In this document: positions 1 to 8,551 of the stretch, piece after piece | Layout: each line of letters opens with the position of its first letter | Position numbering within the stretch: position 1 is the stretch's first letter | NCBI RefSeq assembly: GCF_900111945.1 | Contig: NZ_FOYO01000001.1 | Coordinates: 2,921,751 to 2,985,750 of the forward strand | Reading direction: 5' to 3' | Length of the DNA: 64,000 bases | Source of the DNA: Litoreibacter janthinus | GTDB taxonomy: Bacteria; Pseudomonadota; Alphaproteobacteria; Rhodobacterales; Rhodobacteraceae | Notes under the pieces: model-generated | Databases searched by the model: none | What the model was told of the DNA's origin: nothing | Seen by the model: only the letters and a program-made list of their open reading frames with translations | Program-made: the position numbers and the translations under genes

Positions 1-821
1 ACGAATTCGGCCCTGTCATCGACGACATTTACGACTTCGCCGAGGATATGGGGTTCGAGATCGACGGTATCACCCAAGAAGGCGGCGCAGGTCAGTTGGA
101 GATCAACCTTCGCCACGGCGATCCGGTGAAACTTGCCGACGAAATCTTCTATTTCAAACGCCTGATCCGCGAGGCCGCCTTGCGTCACGATTGCTTTGCA
201 ACCTTCATGGCCAAGCCGATAGAGGGCGAGCCGGGAAGCGCGATGCATATCCACCATTCTGTCGTGGACACCAAAACCGGTGCGAATATCTTCACAGGTC
301 CGCGCGGCGCAGAGACAGACGCGTTCTACCACTTCATAGCGGGTCTCCAGAACCATTTACCCTCTGTCATCGCGCTGCTGGCCCCGTATGTGAACAGCTA
401 TCGGCGCTACGTCAAAGATCACGCCGCGCCGATCAATCTGGAGTGGGGCCGGGACAACCGCACCACAGGTATTCGCGTGCCGATTTCTGATGCCAACTCG
501 CGCCGCGTTGAGAACCGTTTGGCGGGCATGGATTGCAACCCCTATCTGGGCATTGCCGCGTCTTTGGCCTGTGGCTATCTGGGGCTGAAAGAACGCAAAC
601 GCCCAACGAAGGAATTCAAGGGCGACGCCTATGAGGGCATGGAGGACATTCCGCGCGATCTGTTCTCGGCTTTAGGATTGCTTAATGATTCCCAAAAAAT
701 ACGGGACGTACTTCATCCGGAATTTGCGCGCGTCTACGAGATCGTCAAAACCGCTGAATACGATGAATTCTTGCAAGTGATCTCTCCTTGGGAGCGCGAG
801 CATCTTCTTCTAAACGTATGA
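1..821 (+). CDS. Glutamine synthetase family protein, gamma-glutamylpolyamine synthetase-like (5' end cut by window)
   Basis: Only the C-terminal 272 residues are present; the frame is open to the window edge, with the first whole codon at base 3, so the true start lies outside. Glutamine-synthetase catalytic-domain motifs are clear: GQLEINLRHGDP, the ATP/glutamate motif GSAMHIHHS and the arginine-rich EWGRDNRTTGIRVP. The family ligates an amine to glutamate using ATP. The stop overlaps the start of the next gene (ATGA), an FAD amine oxidoreductase of the PuuB type, so the pair most likely forms a gamma-glutamylated polyamine degradation pathway, with this protein in the PuuA role. That substrate assignment is inference; ordinary GlnA is unlikely because of this context. 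A class III aminotransferase a few genes on fits the same pathway. Confidence 0.88.
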   Translation, partial: EFGPVIDDIYDFAEDMGFEIDGITQEGGAGQLEINLRHGDPVKLADEIFYFKRLIREAALRHDCFATFMAKPIEGEPGSAMHIHHSVVDTKTGANIFTGPRGAETDAFYHFIAGLQNHLPSVIALLAPYVNSYRRYVKDHAAPINLEWGRDNRTTGIRVPISDANSRRVENRLAGMDCNPYLGIAASLACGYLGLKERKRPTKEFKGDAYEGMEDIPRDLFSALGLLNDSQKIRDVLHPEFARVYEIVKTAEYDEFLQVISPWEREHLLLNV

Positions 822-2113
822 ACTTACTCGATTCCAATGATCGGCGCGGAGCCTATCCTGACGGCTATTACGCCGCGACATCTGACCTTTTGGCCCCTTT
901 CCCATCGCTGCGTGGCGAAATCCGTGCTGATCTATGCGTCATTGGCGGGGGTTACACCGGATTGTCGGCGGCACTACATGCCGCGCAATCCGGCCTAGAC
1001 GTCGTTCTGATTGACGCCCAGCGCGTCGGCTTCGGGGCATCTGGGCGCAATGGCGGACAAGTTCAATCGGGCTTCAACAAATCCCAACAAGATCTTGAAA
1101 AAATCGTGGGTTTCGAGGATGCGGCCAAGCTTTGGGAGATGTCGCAAGAGGCGATGGCACTGACCAAGGAACTTGCCGCCACATACGCGCCGGAGGCCGA
1201 TTTTAAGGCCGGCATCGCGCACGCAAACTGGCACGCCAGCGGGACCCGCGAAGATCACGAAGATGCGGCGTATCTGGCGGAACGATACGGCTATGATAAG
1301 ATCGAGTCACTGTCGCAAGAAGCGCTGTATGAAGTGATCCGCGCCCCTGCCTATAAGGGCGGCACGCTCGATCATGGCGCTGGCCACCTGCATCCGTTGC
1401 GCTACGCGCTCGGCCTGGCGCGTGCCTGTGTCGCAGCTGGCGTGCGCATCTATGAAACCACTCGCGCACACAAGATTAAGGGCACCAGCGTTCGGTGCGA
1501 CCAAGGGCGCGTGGACGCCTCCCATGTCATTCAAGCGACCAACGGGTATGGCACAAGCCTGAGCCGTCCCACCGCGTCCCGAGTCATGCCGATCAACAAC
1601 TTCATTGCGGCCACCGCGCCTCTTGGTGATCGCGTGGCGGATGTCTTGCGGCGCGATATTGCGGTGTCGGACAGCAAATTCGTGGTCAACTATTACCGGC
1701 TGAGCGAGGACGGGCGACTGCTGTTCGGTGGCGGCGAAAGCTATGGTTACCGATTTCCAAGCGATATCGCCTCTGTGGTGCGCAAGCCGATGGAGCAGGT
1801 CTTTCCGCAACTCAAAGACGTGGAGATCACCCATGCATGGGGCGGCACACTGGCGATCACGATGTCCCGCCTGCCCCATATTTCGCGCCCGCAGCCGGGT
1901 GTGTTGGCAGCGGCGGGATATTCGGGACACGGTGTCGCTTTGGCGGCCTTCACGGGCAAAGTACTGGCAAGCGCGGTGCGCGGCGATAGCGACGGGTTCG
2001 ACCGTTTGGAAAGACTTCCTACAGCACGTTTTCCAGGCGGCTCTGCATTCCGGTCACCGCTCCTGGCGTTGGCCATGACATGGTACGCAACCCGCGACAG
2101 GCTGGGCATCTAG
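818..2113 (+). CDS. FAD-dependent amine oxidoreductase (DAO family, PuuB-like)
   Basis: A 431-residue DAO-family flavoprotein. An ADP-binding Rossmann motif GGGYTGLSAALHAAQSG sits near residues 45-61, followed by an acidic end of strand two (DVVLIDA), and a flavin-contacting stretch GFGASGRNGGQ comes shortly after. The C-terminal glycine motif AAAGYSGHGVALAAFTGK is typical of family members such as gamma-glutamylputrescine oxidase. I chose the ATG that overlaps the upstream stop as ATGA, because in-frame sequence further upstream lies within the ligase gene. Translational coupling to the glutamine-synthetase-like gene supports oxidation of a gamma-glutamylated amine to an aldehyde with H2O2 release. 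The exact substrate is not readable from the sequence; sarcosine- or glycine-oxidase-like activity is the alternative. Confidence 0.88.
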   Translation: MNLLDSNDRRGAYPDGYYAATSDLLAPFPSLRGEIRADLCVIGGGYTGLSAALHAAQSGLDVVLIDAQRVGFGASGRNGGQVQSGFNKSQQDLEKIVGFEDAAKLWEMSQEAMALTKELAATYAPEADFKAGIAHANWHASGTREDHEDAAYLAERYGYDKIESLSQEALYEVIRAPAYKGGTLDHGAGHLHPLRYALGLARACVAAGVRIYETTRAHKIKGTSVRCDQGRVDASHVIQATNGYGTSLSRPTASRVMPINNFIAATAPLGDRVADVLRRDIAVSDSKFVVNYYRLSEDGRLLFGGGESYGYRFPSDIASVVRKPMEQVFPQLKDVEITHAWGGTLAITMSRLPHISRPQPGVLAAAGYSGHGVALAAFTGKVLASAVRGDSDGFDRLERLPTARFPGGSAFRSPLLALAMTWYATRDRLGI

Positions 2114-2185
2114 AGCCCCTTTCGGATGATCGAAAAATAGGTTACAGGTTTTCCGAAAGTTCATTTTGGAAAAAGCGAACCCGTC

Positions 2186-3370
2186 ATGCGCGACATGCCC
2201 ATCGAAGCCCCGAATACATATGACGCAGAACCGATCCCGCAGGCAGCACGCGATGCGATTGACACATTGATGCAATCCGGCGATCTGTTTCGCTACACCG
2301 CCCCCGAAAATTCCCCAGTCGCCCTGCTGGAGCAGGAATTCGCAGATCTTTTGGGCGCGAAATACGCACTTGCGGTGTCATCTTGCTCTGCCGCGCTGTT
2401 TTTGTCCCTCAAAGCGCTGGACCTGCCGCGCGACGCCAAAGTCCTGATCCCTGCATTTACGTTTGCGGCCGTACCGTCGGCGGTTGTCCACGCGGATTGC
2501 TTGCCGGTGCTGGTAGAGGTCGGCGACAATTACCGCGTTGATCTGGTCGATCTAGAACGCAAGATCGCGACCGCAGACGCTGTCTTGATTAGCCACATGC
2601 GGGGCCATACCTCCGATATGGACGCGATTTTGCGGCTCGCTGATCTGCATGGCTTGCCTGTTATCGAGGACGCAGCACATTCCTTGGGCACCAAATGGGA
2701 CAATCGCAACATCGGGACATTGGGCAAAATCGGGTGCTTCTCGTTCCAAAGCTATAAGATGATCAATGCGGGCGAAGGCGGCATTATGATCACCGACGAC
2801 GCTGAGTTGATCGCCCGCGCGGTCATCATGTCCGGAGCCTATGAGCACAACTGGTCCAAACACGCCATCATCGGGGACTACGCAGCGAAATGGCAAAACA
2901 AACTTCCGCTGTATAACGTCCGAATGCAGAACCTGAGCGCTTGTGTGATCCGGCCACAGCTTCCGTTGCTTGCACGCCGCGTCGCGGATGGCAGAGCGAA
3001 CCACGACTATGTCGCCGAAAAGCTGACCCAAAGCGGGTATTTCACTGTTCCCGCCCCACTTAAGCACGAGATGCGTGCACCAGACTCAATCCAATTCAAC
3101 CTGAACGATTTCACCGCCGACGAGGCCAGTGCTTTTATGGATGCCACGAAGCAGCGCGGTGTCAGCACTCAGGTGTTTGGCTTGTCGAAAGACAACGCAC
3201 GCGCATTCTGGAATTGGCAGTTTATCCCCGGGGAGGTGCCAGCCCTGCCCAAAACCCGCGCCATGCTTGCAAAAGCCTGCGACACGCGCCTGCCTGCGAG
3301 ACTGACCCGCAACGAGTTGGACTATATAGCGGAGGCGCTTGTTGCTGCGGCGGCTGAGGTGCGCGCGTAA
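2186..3370 (+). CDS. DegT/DnrJ/EryC1/StrS family PLP aminotransferase
   Basis: A 394-residue fold-type I PLP enzyme of the sugar-aminotransferase (DegT/StrS) family at full family length. Visible motifs are the cofactor-phosphate region SSCSAALFLSLKAL (65-78), the PLP-binding aspartate in VIEDAAHS (D162), and the Schiff-base lysine in SFQSYKMINAGEGG (K191). The family usually transaminates keto-sugars, but some members act on non-sugar substrates. It follows the amine-catabolic pair on the same strand after 72 bases, without sugar or polysaccharide genes nearby, so a role in the same amine pathway is possible but unproven. The start is an ATG shortly after a purine-rich stretch (tttggaaaaagcg). 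Confidence 0.85.
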   Translation: MRDMPIEAPNTYDAEPIPQAARDAIDTLMQSGDLFRYTAPENSPVALLEQEFADLLGAKYALAVSSCSAALFLSLKALDLPRDAKVLIPAFTFAAVPSAVVHADCLPVLVEVGDNYRVDLVDLERKIATADAVLISHMRGHTSDMDAILRLADLHGLPVIEDAAHSLGTKWDNRNIGTLGKIGCFSFQSYKMINAGEGGIMITDDAELIARAVIMSGAYEHNWSKHAIIGDYAAKWQNKLPLYNVRMQNLSACVIRPQLPLLARRVADGRANHDYVAEKLTQSGYFTVPAPLKHEMRAPDSIQFNLNDFTADEASAFMDATKQRGVSTQVFGLSKDNARAFWNWQFIPGEVPALPKTRAMLAKACDTRLPARLTRNELDYIAEALVAAAAEVRA

Positions 3371-3400
3371 TTTAATCACCGATGCGGGCGGCTTGTGACA

Positions 3401-4369
3401 TCAAGGTAAAATTCGCATCTGCCCTTTAAGCCAAGGCATTTTATGAGTGCAGTATTCGACGATCTCACTCTGTAATAACGGCCCGAGTTCACTCGCGACT
3501 TGGGCAGGCATGTCTTGCGTCGCCCCTTCCCTTGCCATGAGAGAAATGCGGCGCGACAACGGCTCGAACGGCAGCTCGAACACGTCCACACGGTCGATAA
3601 ATCGCTTTGCCCGCATCACGCCCAATGGCGTCAGAATGGTCCACCCCTCGCCGCGTGCAACCATCGCCATGATCGCATGGTAGCTGTCCAGCTCGAAACG
3701 GTGCGAGGCCTGCAGCTTCACCCGCGACAGATGCGAGGCGATTTGGCGTCCCATCACATGCCGCGACGTGTAGAGGATCAGCGGGTTGGCTCGCAGGGTC
3801 GCCATGAGGTCCGCCCCTTCGCGCACCATGCGGCGCGGAGTAACCACGACGAACGGATCTTCCATTAAAGAGTGCACCTCGTAGGATGGCGGCAGATCGC
3901 TCGGCTCGGCGGCGACCACCATATCCAGTGCGCGGGATTCAAGCTGGTCCAGAAGGCGGTGTGACGCGCCGGTTTCGAGTAGAAACTGCGTCTTGGGCAT
4001 TTGCTCGGCCAAGCGGGTCAGCATGGCGGGCGTTACATCCGCGTCAAAGTCTTCGATCATGCCGATCCGTAATCGCATCCGCGCCGACAGGTCTTTCAAC
4101 GCCAGCTCCGAGGTCGCCATCGCAGCTTCATGCAAGATTGTTTGCGCGCGGCGCAAGAACAGCTCTCCGGCTTGGGTCAGCGGCATCGGTCGCTCCGTCC
4201 GCGTGAGCAGACGGGCGCCAAGTGCGGCCTCCAGATTTGACAGCTGCTGGCTGACCGCAGAGGGGCTGGCCCCCAACCTCCTTGCAGCGGCCGTAATCGA
4301 CGGCTCTTCCGCAGCCGCGACGAAGATCTCCACCTGCCACAGCGTAATTTTTCCCGGTGTGTCGACCAT
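3401..4369 (-). CDS. LysR family transcriptional regulator
   Basis: A 322-residue LysR regulator. The N-terminal winged helix-turn-helix is evident at about residues 10-70: ITAAARRLGASPSAVSQQ, then LEAALGARLLTR and PLTQAGELFLRRA. The rest is the two-lobed effector-binding domain. It is transcribed divergently from the class III aminotransferase gene, the start codons being about 90 bases apart, which is the classic geometry for a LysR protein that controls its divergent neighbour. The upstream DegT gene converges on it. An amine or amino-acid effector would fit the surroundings, but no operator could be identified with confidence. Confidence 0.9.
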   Translation of the reverse strand: MVDTPGKITLWQVEIFVAAAEEPSITAAARRLGASPSAVSQQLSNLEAALGARLLTRTERPMPLTQAGELFLRRAQTILHEAAMATSELALKDLSARMRLRIGMIEDFDADVTPAMLTRLAEQMPKTQFLLETGASHRLLDQLESRALDMVVAAEPSDLPPSYEVHSLMEDPFVVVTPRRMVREGADLMATLRANPLILYTSRHVMGRQIASHLSRVKLQASHRFELDSYHAIMAMVARGEGWTILTPLGVMRAKRFIDRVDVFELPFEPLSRRISLMAREGATQDMPAQVASELGPLLQSEIVEYCTHKMPWLKGQMRILP

Positions 4370-4461
4370 CTGAAATCCCCAGCCCGCAAAGCGTTAATCC
4401 CGATTGCCGAGGTCAAACGCCAAGCGTAAGCTACCCTCAACTCAAACCGGAGACCAGAGAC

Positions 4462-5844
4462 ATGCGTGACGACAGCCCCAACAGCTGGGAGGCCCGCGCG
4501 GACGCCCATTCCTTCTACGGCTTCACTGACCTGCCCTCCATCGCAGAGCGCGGCACGGTGGTGCTGACCCATGGGGAAGGCCCATATGTGATCGACGTGC
4601 ATGGCCGTCGGTACCTTGATGCCAATTCCGGCCTTTGGAACATGGTGGCAGGTTTCGACCACAAGGGCATGGCCGACGCCGCCAAGGCGCAATATGACCG
4701 CTTTCCGGGCTATCACGCCTTCTTCGGGCGCATGTCGGACCAGACCGTTATGCTGTCCGAAAAACTGATCGAAGTCTCGCCGTTCGAGCGGGGCAAAGTG
4801 TTCTACACCAACTCCGGCTCCGAGGCGAATGACACGTTGGTCAAGATGCTGTGGTTCTTGGGCGGCGCCGAAGGCAAACCAGAGCGGCGCAAAATTCTGA
4901 CGCGCAAGAATGGCTATCATGGGGTTACGGCGGTCTCGGCTTCGATGACCGGCAAACCCTATAACGAAGTCTTCGGGCTACCCTTGCCGGGCTTCTTCCA
5001 CCTCACCTGCCCGCATTACTGGCGTGAAGGCCGCAATGGCGAAACAGAGGCCGAGTTTACAGCACGCATGGGTGCGGAATTGGAAGAGGTCATCGCGCGC
5101 GAAGGGGCTGACACAATTGCGGCCTTTGTTGCTGAACCTGTGATGGGCGCAGGTGGTGTGATCCCGCCGTCCGATGGGTACTTCCAAACGGTCGCACCAA
5201 TCTTGAAGAAACACGGAATTCCGCTGGTGGCAGACGAAGTCATCACCGGCTTTGGGCGCACCGGCTCTGACTGGGGCTGTCAGGCATACGACTTTATGCC
5301 GGACGCCATCATCTCCTCCAAGAACCTGACTGCGGGCTACTTCCCGATGGGCGCGGTGATCCTTGGCCCCGAACTGACGGACCGCCTGCAAGCCGCCGCC
5401 GACGCCATCGAAGAATTCCCGCATGGCTTCACCGCATCGGGCCACCCCGTCGGCTGTGCCATCGCCCTGAAAGCCATCGAAGTGATCATGGAAGGGTCCG
5501 ACGGGGCCGCGCCGTTGATTGAGAATGTCCGCGCCCTCACCCCGAAATTCGAAGCCGAGATGGCCCGATTGGCGCAGCACCCTCACATTGGCGAAGCGCG
5601 CGGGAAAGGTCTTATGGGGGCATTGGAGGCCGTCAAAGACAAGGCAACCAAAACACCCTTTGACGGATCGCTCAGCGTGTCAGAGCGGATCGCAAATACT
5701 TGCACCGACCACGGGCTGATTTGCCGCCCGCTGGGTCAGGCTGTCGTGCTGTGCCCCGCTTTCATCATGACTGAGCCGCAAATGGACGAGATGTTCCAAA
5801 AGCTCGAGGCCGCGCTGAACAAAGTATTTGAAGAGGTCGTTTAG
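4462..5844 (+). CDS. Class III omega-aminotransferase (aspartate aminotransferase family, PLP)
   Basis: A 460-residue class III aminotransferase. It shows NSGSEANDT (117-125) for cofactor-phosphate and substrate binding, the VADEVITGFGRTG motif with D258, and the Schiff-base lysine in SSKNLTAGYFPMG (K287). The chosen ATG follows ggagaccagagac; an in-frame extension upstream into the divergent promoter is possible but lacks a better start. The family includes putrescine:pyruvate and beta-alanine:pyruvate transaminases. With polyamine-type gamma-glutamyl genes just upstream, an amine:pyruvate role is likely. Its stop overlaps the stop of the convergent hemolysin III gene by four bases. Confidence 0.9.
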   Translation: MRDDSPNSWEARADAHSFYGFTDLPSIAERGTVVLTHGEGPYVIDVHGRRYLDANSGLWNMVAGFDHKGMADAAKAQYDRFPGYHAFFGRMSDQTVMLSEKLIEVSPFERGKVFYTNSGSEANDTLVKMLWFLGGAEGKPERRKILTRKNGYHGVTAVSASMTGKPYNEVFGLPLPGFFHLTCPHYWREGRNGETEAEFTARMGAELEEVIAREGADTIAAFVAEPVMGAGGVIPPSDGYFQTVAPILKKHGIPLVADEVITGFGRTGSDWGCQAYDFMPDAIISSKNLTAGYFPMGAVILGPELTDRLQAAADAIEEFPHGFTASGHPVGCAIALKAIEVIMEGSDGAAPLIENVRALTPKFEAEMARLAQHPHIGEARGKGLMGALEAVKDKATKTPFDGSLSVSERIANTCTDHGLICRPLGQAVVLCPAFIMTEPQMDEMFQKLEAALNKVFEEVV

Positions 5845-6488
5845 GCCGACACAGCCAAGCTGACAGCCGCAAAGAAGCAGCCCGAGGCGGCGACGACGAA
5901 GCCGTGCCAGATCGCATTGGAAAAGCGCAGGCTTTCCCATTTGAAGAACAGGATACCGGCGGTGTAGAGAATACCGCCGGCCGCAGCAAACCCGCCAGCC
6001 GCAGGCGAGGTTTCGAAAACGGACCACATCAGCGCTACGCTAATCCATCCCAGCCCCACATAGAGTGCTGCATTCCAGCGACCGGGGGCCGACCAGCGGA
6101 AAAGCTTGGTGATTGCGCCGAACAGTGCCAAGGCCCAAACAATCGCGAGCACTATATAGCCGAACCCCGTTCCGATTGTGACGACGAAGGGGGTATAGGT
6201 TCCGGCAATTTTTAAGAATATCGTTGCGTGATCCGCGCGGCGTAGTCGGGCACGGAACCGCTCCCACGGGGTCATGTGGTAGGCCCCGGACACTGTAAAC
6301 ATCGCGATGAGCCCCAGCCAGTAGATGCTTAGAGCTGCGAGTTGGCCTGACGACAAATGGTCCCAGCGAAAGGCAAGGAACATCCCGATGGCGATCAGCG
6401 ATGCGGCAAGGCCAAGCGCATGGACCAGCCCGTCGGCTACAATCTCTGCACGCGAATAGCTCGGATATTGGGTTTCATTTGCGGCCAT
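5841..6488 (-). CDS. Hemolysin III / TrhA family membrane protein (PAQR superfamily)
   Basis: A 215-residue protein with about seven hydrophobic segments. Family hallmarks are the N-terminal ADGLVHALGLAASLIAIG, the central SGAYHMTPWERFRARLRRADHATI (histidine- and aspartate-bearing; only its ends are diagnostic) and a C-terminal FSNAIWHGFVVAASGCFF. PAQR-family proteins carry conserved Ser, Asp and three His residues that form a metal site; the SxxYH, D-H and WH positions are all present here. The bacterial members are implicated in membrane-lipid homeostasis, while the haemolysin name is historical. It stands alone between convergent and co-directional neighbours, and nothing indicates its regulation. 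Confidence 0.88.
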   Translation of the reverse strand: MAANETQYPSYSRAEIVADGLVHALGLAASLIAIGMFLAFRWDHLSSGQLAALSIYWLGLIAMFTVSGAYHMTPWERFRARLRRADHATIFLKIAGTYTPFVVTIGTGFGYIVLAIVWALALFGAITKLFRWSAPGRWNAALYVGLGWISVALMWSVFETSPAAGGFAAAGGILYTAGILFFKWESLRFSNAIWHGFVVAASGCFFAAVSLAVSA

Positions 6489-6549
6489 GCCCTAAAACCT
6501 AGCCGCAAATCAGAGAAAGGCGACCCCAACTTGTCGGGATTCCGTCACG

Positions 6550-7125
6550 TTACTTGGATGGTTTGCCCATTTTTGCGACCGCAGCCTGCATATCGGCGAG
6601 CTGTTTCTTGATTGCATCGAGCTCGGACGTGTCTTCCTTAGCGGCTTTCGTGGCAGACTCGGTCTTTGCGTATTCATCCGATCCAGGGCCCGTCCAACCG
6701 CCCATCATCGTCTTCATAAAGGCTTCTTGTTGGGCCTTGATCTGCTCAAAACCGGGGACCGCTGACATCGGACTAGAAATCCGCTCCACCATCTTGCTCT
6801 GACCCTCGCGCAGCATCTCGAAACTGGCTGCAAGGAAGTCAGGGACCATGCTTTGCGCATTGGTTGTGTAGCTGCGGACGAGGTCGGTCAACACGTTGAT
6901 CGGTAAAACGTTTTCGCCTTTGCTTTCGTTATCCGCAATGATCTGAAGCAGGTATTGGCGGGTCAGATCGTCACCAGATTTGAGATCCACAATCTGGACA
7001 TCTCTGCCCTCTTTGATGAATCCGGAAATATCATCGAGCGTCACGTAATCGCTCGTCTCGGTGTTATACAGCCGCCTCGAGGCGTATCGTTTGATCAGCA
7101 ACGGCTTCATGTCGGCTTTTACCAC
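6550..7125 (-). CDS. phaR: Polyhydroxyalkanoate synthesis repressor PhaR
   Basis: A 191-residue PHA-granule-responsive repressor. The PHB_acc_N DNA-binding region is unmistakable: IKRYASRRLYNTETSDYVTL, then the accumulation-regulator domain with DLTRQYLLQIIADNE. The GTG at the 5' end is supported by GGGAGA seven bases upstream; an internal ATG five codons later is the alternative. PhaR binds both nascent PHA and DNA, so that phasin expression is released only when polymer forms. A near match to its CTGC-N3-GCAG operator (TTGC-AGC-GCAG) lies just upstream of this gene, consistent with autoregulation. It is separated from phaP by an opposite-strand gene, which breaks the usual phaC-phaP-phaR run. 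Confidence 0.95.
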   Translation of the reverse strand: MVKADMKPLLIKRYASRRLYNTETSDYVTLDDISGFIKEGRDVQIVDLKSGDDLTRQYLLQIIADNESKGENVLPINVLTDLVRSYTTNAQSMVPDFLAASFEMLREGQSKMVERISSPMSAVPGFEQIKAQQEAFMKTMMGGWTGPGSDEYAKTESATKAAKEDTSELDAIKKQLADMQAAVAKMGKPSK

Positions 7126-7141
7126 GAAATATCTCCCAATA

Positions 7142-7152
7142 TTGCAGCGCAG
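7142..7152 (-). promoter_or_regulatory. Near-consensus PhaR operator upstream of phaR
   Basis: TTGC-AGC-GCAG differs by one base from the CTGC-N3-GCAG element present twice in the phaP promoter. It lies 17 bases before the phaR start codon, where a bound repressor would block its own leader. Autoregulation is an inference from position. Confidence 0.45.
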
Positions 7153-7303
7153 AAAAAACGCTACCGCAGGTGCGAAAGAAAAGAAAGGGGGGCGCTATAA
7201 GGGCTGTCCTCGGCACCAACCTCTTGCCAAGCCCGTCAAATCTGAGCAAATCTGGAAGTGTCGAACCATTTTTAGACGAAAACTCATTTGAAGGATTTGG
7301 CTC

Positions 7304-7903
7304 ATGCTAAATTATGAAGGCCAGGTGATTGCCATCCGTCGGCTCTCAGAAGAAGTCGATATCGAACTCACCAAACTCCTCGGACGCACTGAACCCGTGA
7401 AGCCCGGCACAGCCGCACATGCGGATCTGGCGCGCAAGATCGAGCTGTGGCGCGGCCGCGCTGCCAATATGGAAAAGGCCGTTCGCTCGAAAGAAGGGCT
7501 GCTGACTGTTTCTCATGCCAGCATCCTCAAAAAGCACGGTAACTACGAGGCTAAGCAAAGCTTCAACAGCAAGATGGGCAATATGAACCGTCTGCGCAAA
7601 GACCTGCTGAAGCTGCTGGGCAAGATCGCTGACCTGATCAATGCGGCCACCAACCCGGTGAGCGATGAAGTGGCGATTATGAATGGCTTCAAGTCCGCGC
7701 TCAAAGCGATCACCGAAGGTGGGGACGAAATCGTTCTAAATCCGCAGCAGTCGCAAAAGCTGACCGCCGAGATCAGTAAAGCCAGCGGGCCACTGGAGCC
7801 GATAGAGGGCTACAATCCAAATCAGCCGATCGGCTTGTTGACGCTCGCCTTGGTTATGTTTGTGACAGCCAAGAAGCTTCTGGGGCGCAACGGCAAGGCC
7901 TAA
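7304..7903 (+). CDS. Unknown protein, helical with C-terminal membrane segment, between phaP and phaR
   Basis: I do not recognise this 199-residue protein. It has an ATG preceded by a reasonable AAGGA ribosome site. The sequence is lysine/leucine rich and apparently mostly helical up to about residue 170, then has one hydrophobic segment, PIGLLTLALVMFVTAKKLLG (about 175-194), followed by a short basic tail, as in a tail-anchored or inner-membrane-tethered protein. Codon use and GC look like the neighbours, so recent transfer is not indicated. It is encoded against the flow of phaC, phaP and phaR and sits exactly between the last two. A granule- or membrane-linked role in PHA storage is therefore a fair hypothesis and nothing more. 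Confidence 0.7.
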   Translation: MLNYEGQVIAIRRLSEEVDIELTKLLGRTEPVKPGTAAHADLARKIELWRGRAANMEKAVRSKEGLLTVSHASILKKHGNYEAKQSFNSKMGNMNRLRKDLLKLLGKIADLINAATNPVSDEVAIMNGFKSALKAITEGGDEIVLNPQQSQKLTAEISKASGPLEPIEGYNPNQPIGLLTLALVMFVTAKKLLGRNGKA

Positions 7904-7923
7904 CGCCCCTGCCCCCACGCAAC

Positions 7924-7951
7924 AAAAAAGGGTGGGCACGAGGCCCACCCT
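7924..7951 (-). terminator. Rho-independent terminator of phaP
   Basis: Perfect stem GGGTGGGC / GCCCACCC with a 5-base loop, followed on the minus strand by a run of six T. It stands about 55 bases after the phaP stop, so it should end the phaP message before the phaR region. Confidence 0.85.
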
Positions 7952-8005
7952 ATAAATCTGCACGCTATTGGGAGGAAAAGCGGCAGTATTTTTAAGTGCT
8001 AAAGC

Positions 8006-8455
8006 TTAAGCGACTTTAGCAGCTTTCTTTGCAGAAGCAGCCAGCTCGTCCGTTGCTTTTTTAACAGCGGCGGTGGTGTCTTCTTGGATGTCTTTGCCAG
8101 CAGCCATCAGCAGCTCGACAGTTTCCATCTGAACTTTTTTCGCAACTTCAGCGAAAGCAGCCATGTGCTCAGCGGAGGTTTCAGCTTGTGCAGAAGCGAA
8201 GTCGGAGACTGCTTTTGCGTAGTCAGCTGGCTCTGCTTGGGCTTTGGTCACGCCGGACATTTTTGCCAGAGTTTCTTTGGTCCATTTGGAGGACAGATCA
8301 GCGGAAGTTGCTGCTGCGTCCAGAGCGACTTTGGACATTTTTTCGCCCAGAGCTGCCGAGTTTTTCAGCGCTTCGTTGTAAGCGGACATGTCAACTGGGA
8401 AAGCAGCTGCCATATCGGAGAATACTTTGGTGAAGTCTTGTGTCTTGTTAGCCAT
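8006..8455 (-). CDS. phaP: Phasin family protein PhaP (PHA granule coat)
   Basis: A 149-residue alanine- and lysine-rich, amphipathic helical protein of the phasin type, with FAEVAKKVQMETVELLMAAG near the C-terminus and a KKAAKVA tail. Phasins coat PHA granules and control their size and number. Three in-frame starts are possible; I chose the ATG beginning MANKTQDF because GGAG lies nine bases upstream, while the ATG two codons earlier is too close to it. Two exact PhaR-type operators overlap the promoter and a strong terminator follows the gene, so it is probably a single, strongly expressed and PhaR-repressed transcript. phaC lies directly upstream on the same strand. Confidence 0.93.
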   Translation of the reverse strand: MANKTQDFTKVFSDMAAAFPVDMSAYNEALKNSAALGEKMSKVALDAAATSADLSSKWTKETLAKMSGVTKAQAEPADYAKAVSDFASAQAETSAEHMAAFAEVAKKVQMETVELLMAAGKDIQEDTTAAVKKATDELAASAKKAAKVA

Positions 8456-8515
8456 TGTCATGGTCTCCAGTTTTTGAGCCAATGTCGGCCCTGTGTCTTG
8501 TTTGCGTCTGCAGCA

Positions 8516-8544
8516 TATCTACGCGCTGCACCGCAGCATTGCAA
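8516..8544 (-). promoter_or_regulatory. phaP promoter (-35 TTGCAA, 17-base spacer, -10 TAGATA)
   Basis: Read on the minus strand, TTGCAA and TAGATA are separated by exactly 17 bases, the ideal sigma-70-type spacing. The spacer contains one exact PhaR operator, and a second operator flanks the -35 element, so repressor binding should exclude RNA polymerase. The assignment rests on consensus and position only. Confidence 0.6.
8526..8536. promoter_or_regulatory. PhaR operator 1 (CTGC-N3-GCAG)
   Basis: Exact CTGC-ACC-GCAG, matching the element described for PhaR of Paracoccus and Rhodobacter. It lies between the -35 and -10 hexamers of the phaP promoter. Confidence 0.75.
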
Positions 8545-8551
8545 GTCTTTT

